A stretch of 64,000 nt of DNA from Bacillota bacterium (GCA_023415825.1 JAEZJF010000024.1:62001-126000); one strand, 5' to 3'. Counted from the first letter of the stretch, positions 18,044 to 27,111 are shown. Notes: a model not told the origin generated them from the letters alone. Numbers and translations: made by a program.

Positions 18044-18541
18044 TTAATACTTAAAGACCTTCCTGGGAATGAAGGTGTAAAAGTTATCGATCATTTGAGC
18101 GGTTGGTTCAAAGAGAATGACAGTGGGTGCACCTTGTCTCATATAAATAAACCAAACATCTGCATGCTCATTGTGAGAGGAATAATCCTTGACATTTTTG
18201 CACTCTTTAATTTCTCTTGAATACTTGTCTGATTTGACTTTTGCCACCATCTCAAAATCTTTGCAATTGGCGCTAAATGCACGCTTGCGCTTTTTCTGAT
18301 TAATGATGGAATCAATGTCCAAATCCCCATTGGTTACGGCATATTCAAATTCAATATTCCGCTTTGAAATAATAAAATAGGCTAAATACAAAACGCCTGC
18401 CACTAACAGCGGAGAAAAGCCCGGTACAAACACAAACAGTAAAAAGCTGGCCACCAGGGCAACAATAACAACAGCCGCTGTAATAGCCATGTCCATCGCA
18501 TCTTTACGTCTTTTTACGATCTTTTCTATAAACATGTCCAT
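18044..18541 (-). CDS. Small membrane protein, DUF6106-like
   Basis: This is a 165-residue protein. The start is set at ATG 18541 because AGAGGTG lies nine bases upstream; upstream in-frame ATG codons back to 18604 have no site. Two adjacent hydrophobic segments (ITAAVVIVALVASFLLFVFV and LLVAGVLYLAYFII) are followed by a cytoplasmic alpha/beta domain containing EFEYAVTNGDLDID and VILFEPTAQMIDNFY. This layout matches a clostridial family I recall as DUF6106, of unknown function. It lies directly downstream of spoIVFB and may share its transcript. Confidence 0.7.
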   Translation of the reverse strand: MDMFIEKIVKRRKDAMDMAITAAVVIVALVASFLLFVFVPGFSPLLVAGVLYLAYFIISKRNIEFEYAVTNGDLDIDSIINQKKRKRAFSANCKDFEMVAKVKSDKYSREIKECKNVKDYSSHNEHADVWFIYMRQGAPTVILFEPTAQMIDNFYTFIPRKVFKY

Positions 18542-18600
18542 GATTCTAACACCTCTTCTTGAGTATGATTGTAACATACCATTCTTTAGTGTGGCAACTA

Positions 18601-19395
18601 TCACATACCTAAAAAAAAGACGTCACAAATTCTATCGGTCGCACGGCAGGTCTGCATGGCTTTGATAACTTGCTGTTCTGTAATTTGCCCAATTATTTCC
18701 ATATCACGATTCAGTACATACATAATATGAAAGCGGTCATAGTCCAATTTTTGCAGAACATCCCCCAAAGTGCATTCTTCCATAATAATAATGTGGCGTG
18801 CCGGATAAACACCTTTGCTGATTATTCTTTGTTTACGATTTAAAAGGTTCTCAAGCTTCATCATACTTACCGTCTCCTCAAGAAGTCTTGTTCCAGGAAG
18901 CATTATCGCCGCAACCAAGAGGCTTGGATTACTCAAAAGCACTATTTGCATAAGGCCCGTTATGGCAAGCCCTATTTTCGTAAAAAATGAGAGTCTCTTG
19001 ACAAGTCTAAAGGTTCTATTGCTGCCCACAAGCTTATAAAAAACAATAATGAAAATTTGACCGCCATCCAGCGGGTAAAGGGGCAAAAGGTTAAAAAGAC
19101 CTATGGCCAGATTAGCCTCAAACAGACTATAAAAAAACCCCTCACCATGAAAGAAAAGCACTGCCAGAAGGAGGTTTCCCATAGGCCCTGCAAAAAAAAT
19201 GGCTGTCTGACGTTTAAAGCTTCGTGGCATTTCCTTAAGCCGCGCCCTTATCCCTATGGCCGAGGGTCTGAAAGAGAACAGTGCTACGCCAAAAAGTCGT
19301 GCTGCAACAGCATGAAAGCATTCATGCAAAAAAATTGCCACCACACAGGCAGCTATAATTGCTATCAGGGTGACCCCCCCAAAAAACGTGAGCAT
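18601..19395 (-). CDS. spoIVFB: Stage IV sporulation site-2 protease SpoIVFB
   Basis: This is a 264-residue intramembrane metalloprotease. The zinc motif HECFH is at residues 24-28 in the first transmembrane segment. The third ligand region, NLLPLYPLDGG, lies in a later segment, as in SpoIVFB and YwhC-type S2P enzymes. A single CBS-like domain fills the C-terminus (LQKLDYDRFHIMYVLNRDMEIIGQITEQ). In B. subtilis, SpoIVFB cleaves pro-sigma-K in the outer forespore membrane and is held inactive by SpoIVFA and BofA. The start overlaps the upstream spoIVFA-like gene by 31 bases, a coupling typical of the spoIVF operon. Confidence 0.9.
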   Translation of the reverse strand: MLTFFGGVTLIAIIAACVVAIFLHECFHAVAARLFGVALFSFRPSAIGIRARLKEMPRSFKRQTAIFFAGPMGNLLLAVLFFHGEGFFYSLFEANLAIGLFNLLPLYPLDGGQIFIIVFYKLVGSNRTFRLVKRLSFFTKIGLAITGLMQIVLLSNPSLLVAAIMLPGTRLLEETVSMMKLENLLNRKQRIISKGVYPARHIIIMEECTLGDVLQKLDYDRFHIMYVLNRDMEIIGQITEQQVIKAMQTCRATDRICDVFFLGM

Positions 19396-20027
19396 TCTTT
19401 CCAGATATTCTCTACACCGGCTAAAAGGCCTTGGGTCTCGATATGCGTATCGACTACATGCTTCTTGACAAACGCCAGGATCTGCCCTGTATCGCTTCTT
19501 TGCTGCAGCACGACAATAATGCCTAACACGGCAAAGCAGGCCAGGGCTTGTTTAATAATCTTTACGGCCAGCACTGTAGCACGGTTATCCTCTATTTCTG
19601 CATGATTGGATGACCCGTTGCTAGCATAACCATGATAGGAGCCGGTATAAGGAGAGCCATGGGTATTTTTATGGTTCTGACCGTAGAGCCTTCGATACAG
19701 GCTCGGGTCAGTTCTTCTGGCAGCAGTTGTAGGAGCGGAGTAATGAATGCGCGTAGATTCCGAACTTCTGTCAGGACCGGAGCTATTGGTAGACCCAAAA
19801 GAGCTGCTTCGGGTATCTCCATAAAGAAGATCGTCCAAAGGGCTTTTCCTGTCACTATCTACCTTGATCTCTTCCTTCGTACCGAGGCCATAATCAGCCA
19901 AGGGCTCGGTCTGCTTGATGATAGGTTGGGTGTTTTCACTGGCTATGGGGGGATCGGGCCCAACTCGGCGCCTTTGGATATAGCTTCTATACTTCTCCAG
20001 GTTGTCAACATCGGCTGTTTCTATCAT
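19365..20027 (-). CDS. spoIVFA: SpoIVFA-like protein lacking the M23/LytM domain
   Basis: This is a 220-residue protein directly upstream of, and overlapping, spoIVFB, which is the position of spoIVFA. The first 140 residues are polar, Ser/Arg-rich and low in complexity (DRSSESTRIHYSAPTTA). They are followed by one transmembrane helix (VKIIKQALACFAVLGIIVV) and then only about 50 residues. B. subtilis SpoIVFA has a LytM/peptidase-M23-like domain after its membrane segment; none is visible here. Assignment rests mainly on position and topology, so the function (anchor or inhibitor of SpoIVFB) is inference. Confidence 0.6.
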   Translation of the reverse strand: MIETADVDNLEKYRSYIQRRRVGPDPPIASENTQPIIKQTEPLADYGLGTKEEIKVDSDRKSPLDDLLYGDTRSSSFGSTNSSGPDRSSESTRIHYSAPTTAARRTDPSLYRRLYGQNHKNTHGSPYTGSYHGYASNGSSNHAEIEDNRATVLAVKIIKQALACFAVLGIIVVLQQRSDTGQILAFVKKHVVDTHIETQGLLAGVENIWKECSRFLGGSP

Positions 20028-20118
20028 GTCATCATCCCTTGTGCTTTATCGTCTACTCAATCATATGAGTAACACAAGGTTTTCTATTCCACAATATATA
20101 ATAGAACGCATAGAATAA

Positions 20119-20157
20119 GGACGATCCATTGTTCCATACAAAAACAATGAATCGTCC
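20119..20157 (-). terminator. Stem-loop downstream of the mre-min operon
   Basis: GGACGAT...ATCGTCC with an inner CATTGTT/AACAATG stem lies 87 bases after the end of the methylglyoxal-synthase-like gene. A weak T-rich stretch follows on the minus strand. The 216 bases between this gene and spoIVFA (20028-20243) hold nothing else I can identify. Confidence 0.55.
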
Positions 20158-20243
20158 CCTATTTTATGTTATCAGCTTAGTTCTTAGGGTTGATCAAAAT
20201 ATTACTTCCGATAAATCTTCAGTTAAAAACGGAAGAATCGGAA

Positions 20244-20648
20244 TTAATACTTTGATTGCTCCTTAGTTATTAACTCACGCCAAGCAAAATCACCGCGTTG
20301 GAGACCGTTTATCAAAATCTCGGCAGTGGCCAAATTAGAGGCAACGGGAATATTGTTCTGATCACACAAGGACCAGAGCTCGATTAAACCGCTCCCATCC
20401 ATTTCTTCAGGATCTGCAAAGTAGATGACGAGATCCATCTCATTATAAGCAATTCGGGCAATAATTTGCTGTTCTCCCAGTTTACCGAAATCCAGCGTAA
20501 AAACGTCCAGGTCGGTTGACTCGGAAACGATCGCACCCGTATGTCCTGTGGCAAAAAGCTTGTGCTTTGAGAGAACAAACTTGTAAGCAATACAGAAAGC
20601 TTCCATGAGTTCTTTTTTCTTGTCGTGTGCAATAAGAGCAATATTCAT
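20244..20648 (-). CDS. Methylglyoxal-synthase-like protein with altered active site
   Basis: This is a 134-residue protein; the ATG at 20648 follows a perfect GGAGG. The N-terminal block IALIAHDKKK, the FATG.TG loop and the IPVASNLATAEILI block place it in the methylglyoxal synthase (MgsA) fold family. Key positions differ from E. coli MgsA by my alignment. The GGDQQ motif holding the catalytic Asp71 reads LGEQQ. The PHDPD segment holding His98 and Asp101 reads MDGSG. Thr47 of the phosphate site is His. It may thus be a non-catalytic or re-purposed member. It follows minE closely and is the last gene of the mre-min operon. Confidence 0.75.
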   Translation of the reverse strand: MNIALIAHDKKKELMEAFCIAYKFVLSKHKLFATGHTGAIVSESTDLDVFTLDFGKLGEQQIIARIAYNEMDLVIYFADPEEMDGSGLIELWSLCDQNNIPVASNLATAEILINGLQRGDFAWRELITKEQSKY

Positions 20649-20674
20649 AGGTTTCCTCCGGAAACCCAACAAGG

Positions 20675-20959
20675 TCATCTTCCAGCGCTTTTCATGCCCT
20701 TGATGGGGATATTTGCGACCAGAGCAGGTACGATACGTTCTCCGTCGTCGCTGTTGGTCTTGGTCAATTGGATGTCTAATGCATCCTCGTCAATTTCCAT
20801 ATAATTTTGAATGACTTTAATAATCTCACTCTTGACCATCTCGAGAAATTGTGGCGACACATTGGATCGGTCATGGATGAGAACCAGCTTTAGGCGTTCC
20901 TTGGCAACGTCCTTGGATGTTTCCTTCTTCCCAAATAAGAGTTTAATCAGATCGACCAT
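20675..20959 (-). CDS. minE: Cell division topological specificity factor MinE
   Basis: This is a 94-residue protein. The N-terminal membrane-targeting helix (MVDLIKLLFG) is followed by the anti-MinCD helix AKERLKLVLIHDR and the C-terminal dimerisation domain (EIIKVIQNYMEIDEDALDIQL). MinE stimulates the MinD ATPase and drives pole-to-pole oscillation, so MinCD inhibition is confined to the cell poles. It lies 13 bases downstream of minD and 26 bases upstream of the methylglyoxal-synthase-like gene. The presence of MinE, rather than DivIVA/MinJ only, is common in Clostridia. Confidence 0.93.
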   Translation of the reverse strand: MVDLIKLLFGKKETSKDVAKERLKLVLIHDRSNVSPQFLEMVKSEIIKVIQNYMEIDEDALDIQLTKTNSDDGERIVPALVANIPIKGMKSAGR

Positions 20960-20972
20960 GTCAAGTTCCCCC

Positions 20973-21773
20973 TTAAGCCGGCTTTATACCCAGCAGTTTT
21001 TTCATTTTGGAGAGGAAGCCATCTGAAGTATTGAGATCCATGAGGGGAACATCTTCACCCATGATTCTCTTTGTAATATTACGATAAGCTTGTCCAGCCA
21101 TGGATTTATTATCCGTCACGGCAGGCTCTCCCTTATTGGTTGATATAATAATGTTTTCATCATCAGGCACAACGCCTATCAGGTCTATGGCCAAAATATC
21201 AATGATATCATCAATAGACATCATGTCTCCGCGTTTGACCATGTCATTGCGTACACGGTTGACAATGAGCCGGGGATTTTTAATTTCATGTGCTTCCAAA
21301 AGGCCAATAATACGATCGGCATCCCGAACGGCTGAGACCTCGGGTGTAGTTACGACAAGAGCTTTATCAGCACCTGCAATGGCGTTTTTAAAACCTTGTT
21401 CAATACCTGCAGGACAGTCAACTATAATATAATCGAACTCTTTTCTGAGCTCATCACAAAGCTTCACCATTTGCTGAGGTGTCACAGCGCTTTTATCACG
21501 GGTTTGTGCAGCAGGCAATAGATGCAAGCCGTCGAAACGCTTGTCCTTAATAAGCGCTTGCTTTAAGCGGCAAGAGCCCTCAATCACATCCACCAGATCG
21601 TATACGATCCGATTTTCAAGGCCCATGACCACGTCAAGATTGCGTAGCCCAATATCAGTGTCGACAAGAACCACTTTCTTGCCCTGAGAGGCAAGCCCCG
21701 TGCCAAGATTGGCAGTTGTAGTGGTTTTACCCACACCACCCTTGCCGGATGTGATAACAATAACCTCACCCAT
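20973..21773 (-). CDS. minD: Septum-site determining ATPase MinD
   Basis: This is a 266-residue ParA-type ATPase. The deviant Walker A motif GKGGVGKTT is at residues 10-18. Switch I and Walker B follow (DTDIGLRNLDVVMG, YIIVDCPAGIEQG). The C-terminus has an amphipathic membrane-targeting helix (FLSKMKKLLGIK). MinD binds the membrane as an ATP dimer, recruits MinC and is released by MinE. It is separated from minC by 119 bases in which I see no further gene. Confidence 0.95.
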   Translation of the reverse strand: MGEVIVITSGKGGVGKTTTTANLGTGLASQGKKVVLVDTDIGLRNLDVVMGLENRIVYDLVDVIEGSCRLKQALIKDKRFDGLHLLPAAQTRDKSAVTPQQMVKLCDELRKEFDYIIVDCPAGIEQGFKNAIAGADKALVVTTPEVSAVRDADRIIGLLEAHEIKNPRLIVNRVRNDMVKRGDMMSIDDIIDILAIDLIGVVPDDENIIISTNKGEPAVTDNKSMAGQAYRNITKRIMGEDVPLMDLNTSDGFLSKMKKLLGIKPA

Positions 21774-21892
21774 ATGTAATATTCCTCCGGATACTATGTC
21801 TTAATGCTAATATAACTTTTTTCACAATAAAAGTCAACGCGTCAATAGGTCCTAGTCTTGAGCCAAAAGCATCTCTTTAAGATGGTTAGCCG

Positions 21893-22573
21893 CTAAAGCT
21901 GACCCACCACAATAATACCTTCCTTTATGGTGGCAAGCTCAGGACAAAGTTTGCAATCATCGGTTTCTTCGGGCATACGGGCAATGGCCTCGGCAATACG
22001 GATCTGAGTAGGCTTTAAGCTCAAAGCGTAAATAAACGCTTCCCGGTTACCGTCGGAGCCGGCATGAACCATACCCCTCAAGGTACCCAGTACCACCACA
22101 TTTCCTGTGGCTACAATTTCCCCGCCGGGATTAACATCTCCAAGAACCACCACATTACCATCGTATTGGATGCGGGTTCCGCTTCTGATGGTGGAGCGTA
22201 TGAATTTACAATTGCCCTCATCCACTCCCGCAAAGAAAAGCTTGCGAGTAGGGATAGGGTTGGACTGAACAGACCTTGCCACAAACGTACTCTGTTTGGA
22301 TTCTTCATCCTTGGCAAAGCTCTCAATGACAGCACCGCTTTTTTCATCGAGAATACTTTTAACGGCTTCTTCCTGATCGGGTGTCAAAGCGACACCCCGA
22401 TAGGTAACCTTGATTTTGGCTCCCTTAAAAAAACGCGCCGCGTTGCTTACTTTGCAGTCAATTTCTTCTATGGCCTGCTCAAAGCTATACTCCTCGGGGA
22501 CAACAATAACCAAGCCCTCGGAATTCCCCTTGAACACAATACCTCTTGACTCCTGTTCCATTAAAGCCTTCAT
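21893..22573 (-). CDS. minC: Septum-site determining protein MinC
   Basis: This is a 226-residue FtsZ inhibitor. The N-terminal domain spans about residues 1-105. The C-terminal right-handed beta-helix domain shows its typical turns (RSGTRIQYDGNVVVLGDV, GDVNPGGEIVATGN, GTLRGMVHAG), which bind MinD and FtsZ. It ends in GIIVVGQL. It lies 12 bases downstream of the pbp2 stop, continuing the mre-pbp2-min operon. Confidence 0.92.
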   Translation of the reverse strand: MKALMEQESRGIVFKGNSEGLVIVVPEEYSFEQAIEEIDCKVSNAARFFKGAKIKVTYRGVALTPDQEEAVKSILDEKSGAVIESFAKDEESKQSTFVARSVQSNPIPTRKLFFAGVDEGNCKFIRSTIRSGTRIQYDGNVVVLGDVNPGGEIVATGNVVVLGTLRGMVHAGSDGNREAFIYALSLKPTQIRIAEAIARMPEETDDCKLCPELATIKEGIIVVGQL

Positions 22574-22585
22574 CCTTTCTTACGA

Positions 22586-24691
22586 TTACCAGACAATATC
22601 AACAGCCTCTTTTACCTTATCGGCATTCTTGTTATCTTTCTGTTCATTGAGGCGGAAATACTCCATCATAATATCCTTCGCTATGGGAGCGGTATAGGCT
22701 CCCCACACCCCGTGCTCCACCACAACGGCTACGGCGATTTGGGGCTTATCGTAGGGTGCGTAGCATACAAACAAACCATTTGAAGATGATGTTGCTTCAC
22801 GGCCTGTTTCAGAGGTACCCGTTTTGCCGGCCACCTTGAAAGGGAAATCCTTAAAAGCGTTGACAGCCGTACCATCATTGGAATTAGCCACGGCGACCAT
22901 GCCCTTTTTAACAGCGTTAATGGTACTCGCTTTAGCCGGTATTTGTTTAAACTCCTGGCTAGGCTCATAGGCGATTTTTCCATCGCCGTCTACCGCCATT
23001 TGGATGAGATGGGGCGTATATAGCTTACCACCATTGGCAATAGTACTGATGTAGTTCGTAATTTGTACAGGTGTAAAGGCGTTGTAAAGCTGGCCGATAG
23101 AGGCCATGGCTGTATTGGCCGGAAGCCAGCTCTCACCATAATTCTGCATTTTGAATTCTTTTGAAGCCAGAGTCCCTGGCTCCTCTCCAATTCCAATACC
23201 GGTCTTTTCTCCGAAACCAAATATCTTGGCCCATTTTACAATATTGTCGATAGTTGTTTTAACTCCTACCTTGTAAAAATACATATTGCTAGAGGTTTCA
23301 AGGGCTCTTTCTAGGTTGATGTACCCCTGATTACCCTCGAGATTGGTAAAAGGCCTACCGCCTATTTCTTCCCTGTAAGGGCTATTCACTTTGGTCTCCG
23401 GTGTTATGACACCGCTTTCCAGGGCGGCAACTGCAACCAGGGGCTTATAGGTCGAGCCAGGTGCATATAGCCCAGAAGTGGCGCGATTAAAAGCAGGCCT
23501 ATCATTATTCGACCAGAGCTTGTTAATGGCTTCGGCATTGTTCTCAATAAAAATCCTGGGGTCAAAATCCGGATAGCTGGCCATGGCCAGTACTTCACCG
23601 GTATTTACATCCATCACTACTACAGCCCCGGCATTGGCGTCGCCGAAGTTTTTCTTTCCGCCCATCCTTCGGATACGCTCGATATTCCGCGCCAGGGACT
23701 CCACAGCTACCTTCTGGAGCTCAAGGTCAATGGTCAGGTAGAGATTATTACCCGGTTCGGCTGCTCTTTTTAGATAGGAGGTGGTGGTTTTGCCGTTCTC
23801 GTCCACCTCTCTGAATGTCTCACCCCTGACACCTCTTAAAATATCCTCGGCACCACGCTCAATACCTGATTTTCCTATGATATCGCTGGCCTCATAAGAA
23901 ACACTGCCCTCTACCCCTTTGAGCTTTTCATTAAAGCTCGTAAGCTCCTCAGAGTTGATGCTTCCCACATAGCCCAGTACGTGGGGTATAAGCTTAGCAC
24001 TTTCATAGTATTCCCGGTAGGGCTTGATGAAGGTTGTCACACCCCTCAGCTCATTGCTTTTCTCTTCCAGCTCCGACATGGTTTCTACAGTAATATCATC
24101 TGCAAGAATTAGCGGATTGCTAATCTGGGGCTGGCTCAGCAAAATTTCATATCGAAGCTGCATGATTTTAAAGGCTTCCTCGTCGGTATAGGATGGGTCG
24201 ATCTCAAAGGTTTTCTCCCGCATATACTGGAAGGCCTGGCTGGCAGTAATAATGAATTTAGCGTCCTCATCCTTTTTAACAATCAATTTAATGAACTCGT
24301 CGATCTTTTCGACTTTAAACCGGATGGGGTTAATGTCCATAATATTGGTAAGCCTGCTTTTGATCTTTTTGTTTCCTTTTTCCAGGATTCCAATAAGGTC
24401 TAGAAGCATGCTGTTCTTATCCTTGTGAGGCATGCGGATATCCACGTATTGAGCACAATAGCCCATACGGCTTCCCGCTATGGGTACCCCGTTTCTGTCA
24501 AAGATATCGCCTCGCTTGGGGTAGACAACACCCTTGGCAGACATGCGATAGACTGATTCTTCCTTGTACTTCTGACCGTTGATAATCTGTATATTGGCAA
24601 GATTATAGATGATAGCCACTGCCGCTACGATGACGAAAATCGCCAATATAAGATAACGATCCAGACCTTCATGCTTCTTTTCCTTATTCAT
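22586..24691 (-). CDS. mrdA: Penicillin-binding protein 2 (elongation transpeptidase)
   Basis: This is a 701-residue class B PBP. A single N-terminal transmembrane helix lies at about residues 13-34 (LILAIFVIVAAVAIIYNL), followed by a dimerisation/pedestal domain. The transpeptidase domain has the catalytic SxxK in PGSTYKPL, SxN in ETSSNMYF and KTG in GKTGTSE. With RodA and the MreBCD complex it cross-links side-wall peptidoglycan. It overlaps the mreD stop by four bases, and mreBCD upstream and minCDE downstream fit a shape-and-division operon. Confidence 0.94.
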   Translation of the reverse strand: MNKEKKHEGLDRYLILAIFVIVAAVAIIYNLANIQIINGQKYKEESVYRMSAKGVVYPKRGDIFDRNGVPIAGSRMGYCAQYVDIRMPHKDKNSMLLDLIGILEKGNKKIKSRLTNIMDINPIRFKVEKIDEFIKLIVKKDEDAKFIITASQAFQYMREKTFEIDPSYTDEEAFKIMQLRYEILLSQPQISNPLILADDITVETMSELEEKSNELRGVTTFIKPYREYYESAKLIPHVLGYVGSINSEELTSFNEKLKGVEGSVSYEASDIIGKSGIERGAEDILRGVRGETFREVDENGKTTTSYLKRAAEPGNNLYLTIDLELQKVAVESLARNIERIRRMGGKKNFGDANAGAVVVMDVNTGEVLAMASYPDFDPRIFIENNAEAINKLWSNNDRPAFNRATSGLYAPGSTYKPLVAVAALESGVITPETKVNSPYREEIGGRPFTNLEGNQGYINLERALETSSNMYFYKVGVKTTIDNIVKWAKIFGFGEKTGIGIGEEPGTLASKEFKMQNYGESWLPANTAMASIGQLYNAFTPVQITNYISTIANGGKLYTPHLIQMAVDGDGKIAYEPSQEFKQIPAKASTINAVKKGMVAVANSNDGTAVNAFKDFPFKVAGKTGTSETGREATSSSNGLFVCYAPYDKPQIAVAVVVEHGVWGAYTAPIAKDIMMEYFRLNEQKDNKNADKVKEAVDIVW

Positions 24692-25209
24692 GACGATAAC
24701 CTGTTCCTCTTTCTGTCCAATGTGTCAAGTATATTATATACTCCTGATATGGGTCTAAATAACGGTAAAATGAGGATGCTGTTATATAGCGCCTCTGGCA
24801 GGATAATGGTCGAAAAAATATAGGGTAAATAATGATAACCCCTAAATAAAAACATAATGAGAACGAACAATGTTTCAATAACCACTGTCGAAGCAAACGT
24901 AAAGGTCAGCAGGACCAATAGTTTTTCTCTGTAAAGCTTCTCGTTGACAAGAGAGATGGGCACCGTAATCAAAAGGAATAAAAGCGCATACCATCCCATT
25001 GTCTTACCCATCAGAATATCCATGGCAAGACCAAAGAAAAGGCCCATCACTGCACTTTCGACAGGACTTCTTAAAAGAGCGACAATGACTGTCAGCACAA
25101 TCAAAAGATTGGGTCTGACAGAGAAAATCTCAATATACTCTAAAAGTGTGCTTTGAAAAAAAGCAGCCGTCCACACTAAAACAATAGCCGCCATAATCCT
25201 ATATTTCAT
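24688..25209 (-). CDS. mreD: Rod-shape determining membrane protein MreD
   Basis: This is a 173-residue integral membrane protein with about five hydrophobic helices (MAAIVLVWTAAFFQSTLL, LLIVLTVIVALL, GWYALLFLLITVPISLV, LVLLTFTFASTVVIETLF, ALYNSILILPLF). MreD joins MreC and the cytoskeletal MreB to the elongation peptidoglycan synthases. It is placed between mreC (15 bases upstream) and pbp2 (overlapping). Confidence 0.9.
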   Translation of the reverse strand: MKYRIMAAIVLVWTAAFFQSTLLEYIEIFSVRPNLLIVLTVIVALLRSPVESAVMGLFFGLAMDILMGKTMGWYALLFLLITVPISLVNEKLYREKLLVLLTFTFASTVVIETLFVLIMFLFRGYHYLPYIFSTIILPEALYNSILILPLFRPISGVYNILDTLDRKRNRLSS

Positions 25210-25224
25210 AATCCCTCAAAACCC

Positions 25225-26073
25225 TCAGGGCTTTTTCTTCAGCACGATCACATCCTCCAGCCTTTTAAAATCAACCATAGGCTGGATAATGGCATAAGAG
25301 TCATACTGACCTTCATTCTTGATAACCTTGACCACCTTGCCGATTATAATGCCTTTAGGGTAAATGCCTCCTATGCCGGACGTCTCAACTGTATCGCCCG
25401 GCATGACATCAGCTGTTGGGGGTATGTAGTCCGCCCTGCATAACCCTTTACTGCGAAGCTCAACATCGCCTCTCACCACAATGAGGTCCCGAGATTTTGA
25501 AAGACGAGCGCTCACGGTACTGTCCATATCAATGATGGAAACAACCCGCGAGGACACAAGCTCAGTCTTAGAAACCCGGCCTACCAGGCCATAGGCTGTA
25601 ACAACCGGTGAATCCGGAAGGAGCTTGTCTTTATTTCCACGGTTAATGGTGAAAACATCAAACCAGTTACCCGGATCCTTGGCAATAATGCTGGACCCAA
25701 TGAAATCATATTCCTCATACTGGTTTTTAAAGTTAAGGGCATCTCTGAGCTCTTTGTTTTCCTTGGTGAGCTTATCTAAATCCAATAACTGCCGCTCAAG
25801 CTCGCTGATTTTCCTCAATAGCGCTTCATTCTCAGTTTTAGTAGCTTTCACATCCTCAAAATAACCAAAGAAATCGTTGACCTTCTTTGTCATAAAGGTA
25901 AACGCCCGCTGTAAGGGAGCTGCCGGAACACTGACAATATTGCTGATGATATTGATTCCGCTTTTTTCACTATAGGACACAGCCGCAAGTGCGAGCAGGA
26001 GTATAACAATCATAACAAGAATAAAGATCTTGTTTGTAAAAATCCTTCGCAAAAACGAGTCCCCCTTATGCAC
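25225..26073 (-). CDS. mreC: Rod-shape determining protein MreC
   Basis: This is a 282-residue bitopic protein. One N-terminal transmembrane segment (IFILVMIVILLLALAAVSY) is followed by a coiled coil (about residues 65-110, ENEALLRKISELERQLLDL) and the two beta-domains of MreC (SSIIAKDPGNWFDVFTINRG, PVVTAYGLVGRV). It scaffolds the elongasome outside the membrane. The start lies 18 bases after the mreB stop. Confidence 0.93.
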   Translation of the reverse strand: MHKGDSFLRRIFTNKIFILVMIVILLLALAAVSYSEKSGINIISNIVSVPAAPLQRAFTFMTKKVNDFFGYFEDVKATKTENEALLRKISELERQLLDLDKLTKENKELRDALNFKNQYEEYDFIGSSIIAKDPGNWFDVFTINRGNKDKLLPDSPVVTAYGLVGRVSKTELVSSRVVSIIDMDSTVSARLSKSRDLIVVRGDVELRSKGLCRADYIPPTADVMPGDTVETSGIGGIYPKGIIIGKVVKVIKNEGQYDSYAIIQPMVDFKRLEDVIVLKKKP

Positions 26074-26091
26074 TTGTTCATTATGCTCTCA

Positions 26092-27111
26092 CTATCTTCT
26101 TTTAGAGGACAAGAGCACATTGCTTAAAGTGTCGATTTCTTCCAAAACTTTTCCTGTTCCCAAAACAACGCAATCCAACGGCTGTTCGGCAATAAATACA
26201 GGAATGCCTGTCTCTTCACTGATGAGCTTATCCAAGCCCTTAAGCAAAGCACCTCCGCCGGCAAGCATAATACCGCGTTCCATAATATCCGCCGCCAATT
26301 CAGGAGGTGTTTTTTCCAGAGTATACTTAATGGAGTCTACCACGGAGTTGATGGGTTCTCTTAGGGCTTCACGAATCTCCATACTGGAGATGGAAAGCTC
26401 CTTGGGTAAACCCGTTACCAGATCACGGCCGCTAATGGTATAGGTCTCCTCTTCCTCAAGGGGGTAGGCTGACCCGATGGTAAGCTTAATGCCTTCTGCT
26501 GTTCTTTCACCAATCATCAGATTATATTCCTTCTTGATGTAGTGAATAATGGCGTCATCGAACTCATCGCCTGCAATCCTCAAAGAACGGCTTACAACAA
26601 CGCCTCCCAGGGAAATAACCGCAACCTCGCTGGTTCCTCCTCCGATGTCCACCACCATACTGCCGGAGGGTTCTTCAACCGGAAGACCTGCACCAATAGC
26701 TGATGCCATGGGTTCTTCAATCAAAAATGCCTCTTTGGCGCCTGCAGACATGGCCGAATCTACCACTGCTCTTTTTTCAACCTCCGTGACTCCCGAGGGA
26801 ACACAGATAATAACGCGGGGCTTGGAAAGGGGGCTGTTGCCCACAGCCTTTCTTATAAAATACTTAAGCATGCCCTGAGTGGTTTCAAAGTCTGCTATGA
26901 CGCCATCCTTAAGGGGACGAATGGCTGTGATATTGCCCGGGGTTCTACCGATCATTTGCTTTGCATCATTACCTACTGCCAAAACCTGTCCTGTATGATT
27001 ATTAACGGCTACAACCGATGGTTCCCGTAAAATAACACCCTTGCCCTTAAGATAAACCAAGGTATTGGCTGTTCCTAAATCAATTCCTATTTCTTTTGAA
27101 AAAAGTGCCAT
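26092..27111 (-). CDS. mreB: Rod-shape determining actin homologue MreB
   Basis: This is a 339-residue actin-fold ATPase. It has the phosphate-1 motif IGIDLGTANTL, the phosphate-2 motif VVDIGGGTSEVAVI and the adenosine motif MLAGGGALLKG. It forms membrane-associated filaments that orient side-wall synthesis and is the first mre gene after maf. A second, clearly diverged family member (mbl) lies at 39635-40660. Confidence 0.95.
   Translation of the reverse strand: MALFSKEIGIDLGTANTLVYLKGKGVILREPSVVAVNNHTGQVLAVGNDAKQMIGRTPGNITAIRPLKDGVIADFETTQGMLKYFIRKAVGNSPLSKPRVIICVPSGVTEVEKRAVVDSAMSAGAKEAFLIEEPMASAIGAGLPVEEPSGSMVVDIGGGTSEVAVISLGGVVVSRSLRIAGDEFDDAIIHYIKKEYNLMIGERTAEGIKLTIGSAYPLEEEETYTISGRDLVTGLPKELSISSMEIREALREPINSVVDSIKYTLEKTPPELAADIMERGIMLAGGGALLKGLDKLISEETGIPVFIAEQPLDCVVLGTGKVLEEIDTLSNVLLSSKRR

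Noticed and set aside
20028..20243. Small gene between the methylglyoxal-synthase-like gene and spoIVFA
   Set aside because: The gap holds a stem-loop and A+T-rich sequence, with no frame that has a ribosome binding site.
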